A stretch of DNA of 64,000 bases from Brachycybe producta (Eukaryota > Arthropoda > Diplopoda > Playtdesmida > Andrognathidae), in contig JAUPFP010000027.1 in NCBI GenBank assembly GCA_036925085.1, positions 2,841,501-2,905,500 on the forward strand, given 5' to 3'. Positions 36,513 through 49,879 of the stretch are shown in pieces (the stretch's first letter is position 1; every line of letters starts with the position of its first letter). The notes below the pieces were generated by a model that was given only the letters and a program-made list of their open reading frames with translations, was not told the DNA's origin and made no database searches. The position numbers were made by a program, and so were the translations under genes.

Positions 36513-38859
36513 TCAGTTGATATTATTATGTATTGACATCATCGTTGAATTAATCCAATCCATGTACTCTGAAATGCGAGTGTAGACACCTGGAAAACGT
36601 CGATCTCCACACTGACTACTCCCAAAAGCAACGACACCGACAACTGTCCATCTCAAATTATGAATGTCATTCTGTGGCGTGTTGGTCAACATTAAAGGTC
36701 CACCGGAATCTCTCTTCAACAAAATAACAAATAAAACGATGAAATTACTCAAAAGAGTTATTGTGAGTTCATTTATAGACTTGTAAATATGTACATTGCA
36801 AGTGTCTTTTCCTCCAGCTGGAGTTCCGGCACAGATGTGGTTCCTCGTGAGGGGAACAGGTAGACGTAAAAGTCTTTGGTAGGATCTGCTACAAGTGTCT
36901 GTGTTCACAACTTCCAGTTCCACTTCCATCAGTTCGGAACTAGGAAGTGCTGCAGAAAAAAAATTTACATTCTAAACCCTGAGACACACTACTCAACACA
37001 TTGTTGTGCAATGTGTCACAACCTATGGTGTGAAACTTACAATTGTTCACACTGAAGGTGAGTTTACATTATGCAACACGGTACTGCGATACATTGCTGC
37101 AGCAACTTATGGCTATAATTTATTTATGCCAATGGTTATTTATATGCATCTCTTATGTGACCTTGAAGTGCCATGATGAATTATGGCATTCTATTGTCTG
37201 TAACATATTTCATGCAAGAAAAAGTCGAATAGAGCTTTACTTTCTGAAACACTGCCACAAATAGGTACCATCTGTTGTGACTTGCTGTATGCTACATTTT
37301 ACAACTCTGCATTTCGTTGCCTAATGTAAACCCGACTTGTTTACTATGCTTAGTGGCTTAATTATTAAACCCGACTTAAATTGTACTGAACAATGTGGTG
37401 TGTTATTCATTATAAAAGTGAGAATCAGCAATAATTTGCTTTCTATAAGCATAACCCAATAGCATTATTGTAGCAAGCCTTATACACCTCAGCTTGAAGG
37501 ATGTTTTTCTATTGGTTGCAACAACTTTAGTTCAACAACCTACAACTGTATTTTTCGGTCGGAATCCAAAACCAAAAGTGGTCTGTGTAGCAAGGGCCTT
37601 AGAGAAACATTTGTTTCACTTACCATTTGCGCCATTGTCACCCCATCCAATAGCGGTTACATTCTGTCTGTCCAGTGCTTCGTTATGCAATGTCCACGGT
37701 AAACATATGGGTACATACAACTGGACATCGACTGGTTTGGTAAACCGTAATAACGCAATGTCATTGCTGAACTGACTATCTTCGTAATTTGGATGACGAA
37801 CGATAGTTTGTATTTCGACGTCCAATTGAATGGTGCTGTCGTTTTCACGAGAAACGTCATGATCTCCCAGGCTTATGGACAGGTGAGAGACGTTTAAAGC
37901 GCCAGTCACACTATATCAAATAAACTTACCAGTAAATAAACAAACACTGGAAAATGTTCATTCGAATATACTTAGAAAAATGACTCACATGTCACCATTT
38001 TCTCGATCTCCGTAAGTGCAATGGGCAGCAGTCAGAACATATTCCGAGTTGATGAGAACACCACCGCAGTCCACTCGAGATTTAATAAATTGTCCACCTT
38101 GTTTTTGAATATAAATTCCAGCCTATATCGAAAGAGAGACAAAAATAAAACATTAGGTAGATTCATTTATCAAGGATTGCAATTCCAAAATAATGTGAAT
38201 TACCATCCATGGCCAAGAATGTCGTTCAGCCACTCTTCCACCTATAATCTTTAAATCCAACATCTCAGTCACATAACCACAATCTAGAAACAAATTTAAT
38301 GAACTCCTAAGTTCGCAACAAAAAAATCAAAGTTAATTATTGTTCGTGAAGTACCGTCGTTAATTGTGAGTGTCGAAACACGAGGAACTGCCTCCAGCTC
38401 ACCATCAACAACCGTTGTGTTTACGGTTGTGATTTCGGGAAAGAGATTCGTTTCGGTTGTGATTTCGGGAGAAAAATTCGTTTCGGTTGTATTTTCGACA
38501 TCCATTAAACAACACAAATATGGAGTACTTCCATTAAAATAGCAGGTCCTTTCCGTCAAAAATCGTCGTCTCTCAATTTGCGAATTTCCAATAAGATTCA
38601 ACGATGTAATTATTTCCGCACATTCAGTCATTTCGACGCAAATTCCAATTTGTCCATCTTTTGTCTTGCAATCACTCGTTGCAGCTGATTGTCGTTCAAA
38701 TACAAATGCTTATTTTAAGTAAATTACAAAATACATCATACATACATATCACACGCCTTATTTTCTAGAATGAATAAATATTATACCTGTTATTTGTAAA
38801 TAATTAATAGAAGACAGAATAAAAAGCGCAAGTGTCCAAATTATAATAAGGATACTCAT
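36513..38859 (-). CDS. Clip-domain serine protease with Arg193 (SP4)
   Basis: Seven exons keep frame: 38787-38859, 38355-38684, 38204-38283, 37989-38122, 37624-37910, 36795-36949, 36513-36713 (419 residues). Signal peptide (ILIIIWTLALFILSS), then a six-Cys clip domain (DCKTKDGQIGICVEMTEC, later TPYLCC) and a linker with repeated TTETNxxPEI units. The activation site is LK|IIGG. His is in TAAHC, Asp in NDIALLRF. The serine loop reads KDTCNRDSGGP: the catalytic Ser is present and Asp six residues before it predicts trypsin specificity, but the nearly invariant Gly193 of the oxyanion hole is Arg (codon AGA at 36713-36711, first codon of the last exon). The long intron 5 holds a MITE. It is first in transcription order of the four-gene array. 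Confidence 0.92.
37059..37335. mobile_element. MITE in SP4 intron 5
   Basis: Ends GTGAGTTTACATTATGCAACACGG and its imperfect reverse complement CGTTGCCTAATGTAAACCCGAC, with further inner complementarity. It has no ORF. Confidence 0.6.
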
Positions 38860-41800
38860 ATTTGAGAGCGTTTCTTTTATGTTCACTATTGCAAATGTTA
38901 TGTTTTCAAAAAGAACGTAAATGCCTTCCTTTAAATAGGTGATAACATCGTCAGTTAAAATTATAACCAAATGAACCAATGCGGTTTCAACATAGAATTT
39001 TTTTTTCAGAAAATCTCGAAGTGTCCGTTCACTTTTTCTTCTAATGACATCATGATTTCTATTATGAACAATGTATATTCTATCAGATATAACAATCTTG
39101 TAAACTAATTTAACCTTGCACAGCTGTTTTATATCAGTAATTCAGTATCAATTATTAGCCTACTTAAATGTTAAAATAATCGTTGGATAAATTTCATCAA
39201 ATTTGATGAATTTTACAAGTTATAAGCATGATTGTTATGAATTTTGAGCTTTAAATAAGGTGCCGGCGGTTTGTTCAATTTCCTGTGACTGACTGCATCC
39301 ATGCAGTTTCCTAATCAGTATTCCGATCATCCGATGGTTATTTTCCAGTTATGAAATATTTTTTTTTCTTTTGGTAGTAACTAAGTATAAATTAATTTTG
39401 TATTAATTTACGTCATGCATTTATGTGAAGGTTTTAATAAAGAATTGAACAATTTTAAGAAAAAATGTGGTAGGGGGAAATCACAACTTGATCAACTAAC
39501 ATTCTAAATAATATGACAAATGTTAATGGTGTTTTAAAGTGTAAACGGGCCTTCAACCCTGGTTATTTCCTGTCTTTCAGGCGCAAAATAAACAACATTG
39601 AATTTGTTTTAGAAACTAGAAAGGTACATTAGCTCCAGTCATATTATAGGGGTAGGCCCTATTGTGATGATGAGCACTATCAAGTTCATATAAGTAGGTA
39701 TTTTTTAATTTTCTTTCTATAAACTGTTTATTTTGAAAAATATGAACAATATATAATCAGCATTCGAATATTTATTTATTTTGTTTTCGTCCCACTGCAG
39801 CGGTTATTACATTCTATTGGAGGTCTCTTTCCCCCCTTCACTCGCTGTTTTGAGAAAATTTATATTCTTCAAGTGAACGTTTTTCAGGAGGAACATTACC
39901 AAAAATTCAAAGTGCTTTATAAACTAGAATAGTTGGTGAAAATGCTAAAAGTTTTTCATAATGGTATCTTTAAAAAGTAAACTGATGTCAGTTTGAAAAA
40001 GGCGAAAATAGCTTTTCATGAAATGTCAATGGAAAAACCGAAAACGAGTGATTTTCAAATTGCTATAAATGTTTATTTTTTAAGATATTGCCACAAAAAA
40101 ACTTTTAACATAATCTTTTACTATTCTAGTTTTCAAAACAATTTGAACTTCTTCATAATGTTGTTTCTAAAAATTGTACGCTTGGTATATTTGCGTTCAA
40201 ATTTTTACAAAACGTCTAGCCACTGCAGTGGCTCTGTCCGGGTGTGATTCACAGATTCAGTGCTACCGTTCTAGTTTATAAGTTATAACACACTTTCAAT
40301 TTCTCCTTTTGCTACTGAAAACATAAAATAAACGCAGTTCGACTAAATCAAAAAATGTTTTGATTATATTTTTTTTTCATATTTTATTTTATTTAAACAT
40401 ATGTAAAAATAAAACATACAACATGCTAGAATTATCCACCAGCAAGTAATTCTCAATTTTCATTTTTTTTTTCACTTCTTGACTATAATTAAATAAAATA
40501 TTCGAACCAGTATTTTTCAGAAACTATAAAAAATCATTTAACGTTTGTTAACAGCTCGAATATCATACTAAAAATAAAAGTATAAACGAAAACGCTTGTT
40601 TTTGAATGTTTTCTAAACAGTTCCATATTGTTTAAGTATTATTATTACTTGTTTTTTTTTTGACTTGATAAAAGATTTTCACAAATATTAAATTGACAAA
40701 TTATGCATATCAATTCATCAAACAATATTTTTGTAGACATTTAGGCCTCATAAATAACATTTAGCTGCAAATATGATTAAAATTTGCAATAAAATTGGAA
40801 TATTGTTGTTGTTGTTATTATACCAGTTATATTAGCGTCAAAGTCATAATCATCATAAGTCAATTTGCATCCCCAAAAAATAAGCAAAGTCTTCTTGTTC
40901 AGAACAACTTGTCAACTTACATGTGTGTGTGTGGTTTTTATTTCAAATATAAATTTAAATTGATGCTCATTGTAATGCCTGAAAGCCAATTAAACCGATG
41001 ATTAACATGAATTATCAATAACATTTAGATTTATCTGAGATCTTTGCAAAATCGGTCGGTCGGTGCGGTTTGCTTCCTAGAAAGTCTACTTTCCAAACAC
41101 AACAAACTCCAAATACGAAGAACAACCCTTTAAACTAGATAAAGATGGTCAACTCTGGCTTGTCCATCGTTTTCTTTTGGAATTTTATGTGGGCGGCGCC
41201 TATTTTTTTCTCTAATTGCTTACTTTCCCATCATTGTAAAGCATTATGATTTGAACAACGCCAAGGATTGAAAAGCCAGGATTGATTCGTCTTCTGTATC
41301 CAGCTTTATTTAACCAATTGCATTAATTTATTTTTAAGGGGTTATTAGCCAAAACTAAAAAATCACGACAACATACTCTTAATATTTGCAGAGAACAACG
41401 ATCCCCACCCCTCCCCTCCATAAACACAGTCATGAAATATCCTTACATTATTTATCAAATGTTAATTGAATGGAATTATCATTTTGTTGACATTAAATGT
41501 AGCCTTTATACAGGGGCCATGGCTACAACTACACACTCAGTAACAGTCTCCCGATCTATCCCAACGCCGATTGGGCGAATTTCTAAGTTCAAACCATACC
41601 AAATAAATAATATAACTGACGGACAATTTATTTTCAAATGTACTGAAATAAATTGACTGAAAATTGAAAATAGTTGTTCTATTACTTTGTTTTTAAGTTT
41701 CAAAAGGCAGCTGGAGAAAGGTTTTTGTACTTTAAGGTGGGGAAACTTAACTTGACACAAACATCATTTTACTGTTTATTTAGGATAGTTTCCTGGACAT

Positions 41801-43085
41801 ATATCTCCTCCTCACATATCTAATTATTATTTTTCTTAATTAACTTACCCCATTTTTTTCTAATATGGATGAGAAGAATAATTCCCTACTAATTTATTTA
41901 GTTGTTCATTGTTACTAAAAAAAATAAATTAACCCTTCCCGAAACGTAAGAAGCAAAACGAACATAATTGAAAACTACCGAACAACCATTTTAAAAGTTG
42001 CATTGTTTAAATTGAAAAATAATTTAAATCTTTTAAAACAAATCGTGACCGCACAAATAATGCATACTGTGGCGACACGGACATACGAGGTCCTATTACA
42101 AAGGCCCACAGTAAAGCTTGGTTTATACTTAGCAAAAAAACAAAAAAAAAAGAGCAGCCGAAAAAAAAACAAAGCGTACTGAAGAAAAAAACTTATAACA
42201 GCAAAAACGTTCAGACACCTAGCTAATTTTGCACCCTAGGCAACAATAAAAAAAACTGACATGCTCCTAGTATTACCATTCTAGTTATTTTACATCTTTT
42301 TTTCTGCACCTCTAAGCTTTGCGCTCGAGATGGGTGCTTCACTCACCTTGCTTTAGTTACGGCTCTGTTACATTTGGAACGACTGGAACTTTTCGCATAA
42401 AATCACGGCTCGTTATTCTGTTTTTACAAGATAACGAAGCGATTTGGGGGGTTTATTTTTATTTTTTTTTTTTTTTTGGAAAGATTCAATGCATTCCACA
42501 TGTATAGTCCCAGTCTATGGTATAGACACACCAACAAATTTAAATGTGACGTGTACTTACAAAGCAATACGATTATGCTTTCTTCGCTTAGCATTGTATG
42601 GCAACTTTTCGAACACAGTATAAACCAACCTTTAAAGGGAACTCATCAAATGCAATTGTATAAAACACATATAGACCAATAATTCCTCATAATCAGTACA
42701 AAATATCTCACTTATGTCCCAAATTTTCAGTCAGAATCGCGAAAAAATAAAATCAACCACACAACAACGTACAAAAAGCTTCAACTAATAAGTCAAGAAA
42801 ACGCAATGAGCTTATATCATCGTATGCATATCATTTTTCTTTGTATATTTCGTAAATCAAGATTGAGTCAGAAATACACTGAAGCATCATCTTTTTTATG
42901 TTTCAGTGTTTCGCTTTTAATAAGACAAAAAAGTAACGTAACCATGTTGCAAGCGAGCAAACAAGATTAGTTTTAGGACACCGAAAAAAAGAATGAGGCG
43001 TGAAAAATCACAATAATATGGTCTCTCCCCCTTCTTTTTTTAAATTGAATATTCGATCACCGTATCCCTACACCTCTTCTTCCGC
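38860..43085. other. 4.2 kb without a host gene; repeat fragments
   Basis: Family A fold-back arms occur at 39535-39640 and 39890-40330. A family C element lies at 41148-41290 (GTCAACTCTGGCTTGTCC and GAAAAGCCAGGATTGATTC). A decayed relative of the ACAGAGCCGTAACTAG MITE lies at 42225-42370. The short ORFs in this stretch carry no recognisable domain. Confidence 0.6.
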
Positions 43086-46000
43086 TCACAAGATTGTACA
43101 ACATCGGCAGTAGCGTTGTCTCGTTCCTCCGACGGGCGGCGGCGGCGTTACGGGAGCAAAATAAGCGTGTACTTTAATGTCTGGCAAATGACTCTAGGAA
43201 ATACAAATACACATGAGACGAAGAAATTATATCATCATCCAAAAGGGGAAAAACAAATTTAACATATATATTTATATCTATATATGCAGACCTTGAGTCG
43301 CTTAATTCCTGCGCGCGTTATAAGCTGACAGTCGTAGAGTTCGATACGTTGGAGGCTGTGACACGTTGTCAAATGTTCTAGAGAGGCGTCGGTTATCAAG
43401 GGACAGTTGTCTAATTCTAAAACGGTTAGATGCTCCAAGGAACACGGGCTGACACCTAAGTGTCGGATACCCTCATCCGTTATGAGTTCACAATGTGAAA
43501 GGCTCTATTTCGAACGGAAGAACAGAGAGAAAAAAAAAAAACTTAATCTCGAGATTATTCGGAATCGAGATGGGCCGAATGATTCTCGAAGGCACATTTA
43601 CTAGTTTCTCAAGGCGAGGGCAACCGGAAGCTAAGTAACTTAGGGTGGCATCTGTGATCTAGATGTAGAAATTTTTATCGTTAGCTTAACTTTACGTGAA
43701 ATAATTTTAAACCTTGCCGTGCACTAGATATGAACGAATGAGAAGGTACTCGGAATGCTTTGAAATCAGTCAAAATACTGTCGGCGGGGACTGTCGAGGC
43801 CACTTGATGCTCAGATCTAGCGTACGACAAGCTGAACCGCAATCAAATGATTACCAGAACACATTCTTCTAGGTCCATTCTCTCGAGATAATGACAACTC
43901 TGTCAACATTTAATTAGACTCAAAATAAGAGAAAGAGAAAAACAAGTTTGAAAAAAAAAAAAGAATTATCTTTCTCTCACTTTGGACAAAGCTTGAAATC
44001 CACTATCAGTGAATTGTGAACAACTCGCCACCTCGAGAGTTCTTCAAACAAAAACATAAAACCAGAAAAAAACAAAAGCAAAAACATGAAAGCGTGTTCT
44101 TCGTTCATTCATTCAGACACAACAGAAAACATTTTGGAGTCTCATTCATCATACTTTAAATGTTGGCATCCACGACTGAGCGCCAAAAGAGCGTTATCGG
44201 TCAAGTGAGAACATTGAGACAGACAGAGGTAGTGTATACGGGTACAGTGGTCACTCAGGTATTGAACGGCATCGTCGGTTATGTTCTAATTCAACAAAGT
44301 AAAACAAAATAACAGATACCAAAAAATGACCGACACGTTTAAAAAACCTTTGAAAACCTAAAAACACAAACCGAACAACTGTGTAGATTAATAACTCTCA
44401 GGTTGGAACAATTTTGGGCCAAATGACCGACGGCATCGTCGTTAATCTGAACCGCGTAATTAAGAAATGGTAAAAAAACAGAAATTATAGAAACTCTGGA
44501 TAGAATTTCTTTACCAGTAGGCAACCGTTCGAAATGAGTGCTTTTAATTTCGGACAATTACGAGCCAACGCTTCGATTCCATTTTCAGATATCTGATTAC
44601 ACCAAGATATATTTAGATGCTCCAAATTTCCACATCCTTCACTGAAAACCGGAATGAACAAAGTACCAGATAAAACTTGAGGTGGTTTTAAAGTGTGAAC
44701 GGTTTCTCTTGAACTCTTGATTATTCCCGTCTTTCAGGGGCAAAATTAAGAGAAACTTGAATTTGTTTTAGAAACTAGAAGGGTTACTCAACCATTTAGA
44801 AGTATTTTCAAGTTGATATCTAAGCTTTTTATGTCAGTTTGAAAATGATTCCAACTTTAAGCTGACGATATTTTTTTATATATGTATTGTATGTATGTTC
44901 TATAAAACGTTTATTTTGAAAAATATCAACATGAAAATACCCTCTTTAAGTGATTGAGCCATCCTTCTAGTTTCTAAAACACTTTCTAGTTTCTCTTAAT
45001 TTTTCCTTCTGAAAGACAGAATAATCGTTTCAAAACCAGCTAGCTGTTCATGAAACATGTTAAAACTATGGGAAGAAACTTATCAATCAACCTTAGAGCT
45101 TTAAGCGAATTATCTGTTATCTGTTGGCACGAACCGAGATCCAGGTGAATTAGTTTCGGACAATGTGTACTGAGATTTTCACAGGTACTATCAAAAAATA
45201 AAAAAAATAAAAAGTTCAAACTGGATGCATTCTCGGAAATTCCTCGAACTGTCTAACAACAACAACCTGTCTGTTAGTCTCTTACACCCATTTAAATTTA
45301 GTTCTTCAATATTGTTGCATTGTTGAGCAAACGTTCTACATTAAAACAACAGACAGAACAATTAAAACGTGAAAATCAAAGTGTTTTCAGCAAGATACAC
45401 AAAGGAAGCTCAACTTCATGTTAAAAGAAAAACGGCGTTTGTGCATGAGTTTTGTCTAGCCTCTCTTCAAGGTTCTCTTGCCACTCCTTCTCATCTTTCT
45501 ATTTTGCTTTTTAAAGAGCACCTTGAATCTTCTTTACAAGAACCATTCATGATGCGTGCGTGTAATTATTGAAATTAGAATAAATTTAGCTCTAAGATGC
45601 TCTTAGTTGAGCCACCTCTATGTATATACAAGCTCCTATTTCTTTGGTTTTCGGAAGGAGACCTGAGAGAAGCATCCCCAACGCTCTGACAGCCTCGTAA
45701 ACTCAGCTTCTTGAGAAACCCACCACATCTTCTTGCAATGTTCTCAACCACTGGACCCTTTCGACAGAAGAGGAAAAAGAAGCAGCAGCAATGAAATAAT
45801 TAAACACAATTTATTAGAAGGGAAGAGTCAACGAGAACCTCTATATCTGTTTGAAAATTGAACAGGTCGATCCGTTGCCAATTGCTTCCATCCAAAGCCA
45901 AAACGTTCCAAGCCTAAACAACAAACAACGAGAGAGAGATTTACTGCTGTTTTTTTTCTCGCTCAAAGATGAGTAGAAACGCGTTATAATTGCTCACTTT

Positions 46001-46227
46001 CGACACCTGCGCACATCTGCATAACGACACCACGTCCAAGAAAGAGAAGATTCTGAAAGAAGAATAAAAAAAGGAAGCTCTAGACCAATTTGCATTGATT
46101 TGTGTGCGCCGTTAAGAAAATCCTTGTAATCATAATACCTTAGAAGTAGTTCCTTTGGCAACTTCCTGTTGATCACAGCCTCCTCCTCGTGGCTCACTTT
46201 AGTTACCTGACGTGGAACAAATCGCAT
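43086..46227 (-). CDS. FBXL20: F-box/LRR-repeat protein, FBXL20/FBXL2 type, with CaaX end
   Basis: Substrate receptor of an SCF ubiquitin ligase. Fourteen exons keep frame: 46139-46227, 45998-46052, 45839-45913, 45663-45757, 45267-45335, 45092-45187, 44515-44641, 44372-44446, 44155-44285, 43981-44041, 43855-43899, 43602-43658, 43292-43504, 43086-43193 (431 residues; human FBXL20 has 436). EAVINRKLPKELLLRIFSFL and the AWNVLALDGSNWQRIDLF region form the F-box. Then follow about eleven leucine-rich repeats of the CxxITDxxLxxL type. The last exon gives VHAYFAPVTPPPP and ends RCCTIL*, a CaaX box (CTIL) suited to geranylgeranylation, as in FBXL2. The start could be the ATG at 46227 or in-frame ATGs at 46269 or 46299. 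One intron carries a family A and another a family B element. Confidence 0.95.
44685..45030. repeat. Fold-back repeat (family A), FBXL20 intron
   Basis: Left arm GTTTTAGAAACTAGAAGGGTTACTCAACCA. Right arm TTAAGTGATTGAGCCATCCTTCTAGTTTCTAAAACAC, then GAAAGACAGAATAATC. Confidence 0.7.
45372..45625. repeat. Family B element, FBXL20 intron
   Basis: The right end TCTTAGTTGAGCCACCTCTATG is clear. The interior has TTCAAGGTTCTCTT and GAGCACCTTGAATCTTC, shared with the 25803-26237 copy. The left end is degraded. Confidence 0.55.
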
Positions 46228-46489
46228 AGTGCGTAAATCGGAATCGGATCCACCGCCACACACACTCATGTGCGAGAAGCAACACACGCACACAACCAAC
46301 CACCGCGTGCTCTATAGCTCGCTCTTTCTCTCTTATCTCTTTCAGATCTATATGTTATATATATATATACACGTAGATACACATATACGGAATTTCCGAG
46401 GGTTCATCGAGACCAAATTAATATGACAGAAACACACACACAACCAACTAACGTCCCGGAAACAAGGAGGAGGTGAATGTGTGGGGTTA

Positions 46490-47097
46490 CAGTCGCCACA
46501 CTTGTCACTTGAACCTTGTGACGTCAGAGGGATTCAGTTTGACTTATAGGATTGGCCTCTGTAACCATCTCTCAAATGATTCAATCTCAAATGACAATCA
46601 GGTTTGGCGGTGAAGGCTAGCAATGCTTCTGGGTCTCGACTGGTTTGACAATCCCTGTCCGTGCTCGGCCCTTATCAGTTTCCATCAAGGATTGGAGGGC
46701 CAAGGTAAAGGGTGTGTCGTGAGTTTTGCCACAATTTCTCCAGACATCGCCATACTGTACCGTGAGCCAAGAAGTATTTGGGAACCACCACTCAATGCTG
46801 TACTTTAATGTAGTCGGTTCCTATACTTGTTTTTGCTCGCAGCTCAGTATTTTTGGCCTGGAGAAATCACAGCACACCTAGTGAGCCATGATGCACCCTT
46901 TAAAAAACATTGTTTTAGTGCGTACCTGTTAAGGACGTTTTTAAAATAAAATTAAGATTTATTTAAAAAATATTAAACACAATCAATATGAGATATCCCA
47001 AATTTCGTGGCCCACACACACGTACACTTAGCAAACCTTCAACAATCCAACTCCCTTGACGTCACAAGCTTCAAGTTATAGTTTGTGGCGACTGTAG
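46490..47097. mobile_element. MITE upstream of FBXL20
   Basis: About 600 bases with ends ACAGTCGCCACACTTGTCACTTGAACCTTGTGACGTCA and its reverse complement TGACGTCACAAGCTTCAAGTTATAGTTTGTGGCGACTGT. No transposase is seen. The following stretch, 47098-48287, has no gene that I can support. Confidence 0.8.
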
Positions 47098-48287
47098 AAA
47101 CTCTTTCAGAAGAACAGTGTGTACGCACCTTTCCGAGAAGGGCGCTGTTCGTGTAATCGTGAGTCAGTATTTCGTGTGGCGTTTTGATCAGCGTCTTCTG
47201 AATAACAAGAAGCGCTTTTTTGGACATAGTAGTAGTATCAGGAAGAGGGGAGAAGGAGGTGGTGGTGGATAACAAATAATGTCCACTCTTCCAACTTCCC
47301 CAAGAAACACAACTGCGATATATATCGATAATATTATATATAGTGATTTCGTCTAGAATCCTCGTGTGTGTGGGTGTGTCGACCAATCGATCCTTAAGGA
47401 TTGTCTCTCATAGCTTCAAATCTGTTAAAATAATAAAAAAACGAAATGTCTTGATTATTATAGAGTCCAATCATCAAGTGGTCACCACTGTCCATCTCTT
47501 TCTCTCCTATTTTCAATCTCAGGTCGCGTTTATAGTCGGTATTTCTGGTTTGTCGTCCTCCTCTCAAGATTTCTTAATAACGGAATATAATTATATAAAG
47601 CCTGCATTCCGGATTAAGGGAGGATGACGTATTAATTGTGAAATGCACGACTATAAATGTAGCCAACACACACACACATGAAATCTAAAATGTGTGAAAA
47701 AGACGATGAAGAAATCAAATTTGAAGAGATTTAAAAGTAGAAAAACACTTAATTGCACAATATATGTTGACCTTTGAACTTTTTATCTCTCATCTCAAGC
47801 ATTTAGATCATGTTTATTATTATTATTCTTTACAAGGAAGTATTTTGTATTTTTTTTAAAAAAAATAATGTCCATCCTGATTCAAAATTGGATATTCTGA
47901 GAAATTCTAAATGGGAGATGATAATTATGTTGGAAACCTCCCCAGGAATTGAAGCTTTGAAAATTGGATCTAAATTCCAATTCGTTATCGATTTGGTTTC
48001 CATAGAGAAAAAGTGAATCCCTCCTCCTCCTTCTCTTACCTATCTTTCTATCACCCTGACTTCATAATAAATTATATTAAGGGGCGAAATTAAGTTTGTT
48101 ACCTGAAACTCAAGAGAAAGACACGAATTTGTATACCCACAATTGTACCTGTCACTCACTGTCTGACATTAATTAGTAATCAGGGGGTTGTCTTCTTAAA
48201 TGAAGTACTTAAGTCAAAGGTAAAAGCTAAAACTCATTAAATTGTACTAAGAAACTTCTAATCATGACTTTGCAATCATTTATAAGA

Positions 48288-48627
48288 CGGGTATTCACTA
48301 AAAGAGCGAGCAAGAGCAAACATTTGATCGTGCTCGCCGCTGTTTGCTCGTGTTCTCTTGAAATGCTCACCTTGCGGATCCATACCAGAGCGAATATCTT
48401 CGCAGTTGATACATCGTTTACAGCAAGCACTCTTAATCTGCACAAGCATTTCAACAATATAATCACGAACCACACTAAAGAAGCACGAACATCGAGTCTT
48501 CCCTTTGAGGTTCCCTTTTTTTGAACAAGAGCGCGACCATGTTTGCTCGCTCGCTAACCGGTACTCGCCAGACGAGAACCGAGTGAGAATGCTCGCTCGC
48601 TTGCTCTTTTGGTGAATACTTGGCTTA
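48288..48627. mobile_element. MITE rich in GCTCGC motifs, beside the retrotransposon
   Basis: Inverted ends: GTATTCACTAAAAGAGCGAGCAAGAGC at the left and GCTCGCTTGCTCTTTTGGTGAATAC at the right. It is 340 bases. The LTR element is inserted five bases to its right. Confidence 0.75.
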
Positions 48628-48632
48628 CCAAT

Positions 48633-49464
48633 TGTAACATCCCCGTTTCCGTAGGGTTAGTAGAGAGATCTCTGCTAGCCATCTAGAAGTGTCGAATGGA
48701 TGTTGATGATTAAGTCTTTCGGTCTATTGGCTCCTGTGTTGCACACTTAACCACCAGGGACACAAGGGTCGGTACCTCAGGAGACCTGTGGTAGAGAATA
48801 TTGTAGAGATGTCGTCTTACACGTGGCTGCTGGAGGCTTCCTTCTTAGCTGGTCGAATCCTCGGCATTGTGGCGACTGTAATTCAGAGTCCCACTCCCAA
48901 GAAAATAACTAAGTCCACACATCGAATGTATATTTACAACAAGATACTTTATTCAAAAACAGCGACTCGCTGTGGATTGAGAGCATCAGTGGTGTGTCTA
49001 GTTCGTAAGATGTAACCAGTCTGATCTCTCAATCCACACGGTCCAATATTTATACAAAATATTACAATGAAACATCTGATTATGATAACAAAGGCTCCAG
49101 GTGTGTCCAAGTCTCTTGGACACACTCGGACCTAGAAGTGAGCTATCACTTAACAAGAAAACGAAAACATCTATAAGATGTATAAATTATAACAATATAG
49201 AAGGATGTACGATCATCCTCCTATTAACAATTTGTAAAGATTCTCACGTCCAAAAGTTCTGCATCGATGGTTCTTCTAGGATCTATCCTATTAACCATCG
49301 ATGTAGTACTTTTGGGCTATTCTTCTCATCTTGGAGGGCAGGGAGTCATCGTCGTAATGACCTCCCGGCCACCCCCAAGCATGAGGTGAGAACCTTTCAT
49401 CGATACAACTTGATTACAGGGTGTCTACAAAAACGGACGAATTCTAAACGGTGAATTCGTTACA
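48633..49464 (-). repeat. 3' LTR
   Basis: 832 bases, bounded by TGTAAC and GTTACA. The two ORFs inside (48788-49015 and 49101-49454, plus strand) recur unchanged in the other LTR and are antisense shadows, not genes. A G-run read on minus (GTTGGGGGG at 49465-49473) directly before the LTR is a short polypurine-tract candidate. The 400 bases up to 49879 are non-coding. Confidence 0.95.
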
Positions 49465-49879
49465 CCCCCCAACTAGTTTAAGAGTACGTCCCTGTACTCT
49501 CAAAAAGTTAACTATTAAAAATACCCGTTGGTATGAAATCTAAAAGACAAAAATTATAAATCCCGTTGGATAATAAAATTTAATAAAAATCACAGCTCGT
49601 GATCACAATAGCACTTGCTATTTAAAAATTCTCGCTTGGAATTAAAAGAACGAATCTAATAGATTTAAAAGACAAATAGGCAATAGCCTATCAAATTACT
49701 ACTAGGGAAATCCCCTAAAACTTTAAAATTACTATAAAAACAAAAGACAACTGTCTTTAAAACAAATGCGAATGTGCATTAAAACAATACAAAGTATGGA
49801 ACTACTAAAAACGAAATATAAATGCAAACGCGCATATATATAAAAAAAAAACAAAGTATACATAAAAATACTTAAAATA

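Noticed and set aside
43700-43854. Possible extra FBXL20 exon
   Set aside because: The leucine-rich repeats join in frame directly from 43855 to 43658; this stretch has no repeat motif in frame.
47039-47386. 115-residue minus-strand ORF
   Set aside because: It overlaps the end of a MITE and shows no recognisable domain.
49101-49454. 117-residue plus-strand ORF, repeated at 59549-59902
   Set aside because: It lies wholly inside both LTRs and is antisense to the element; it is kept open only because the LTRs are copies.
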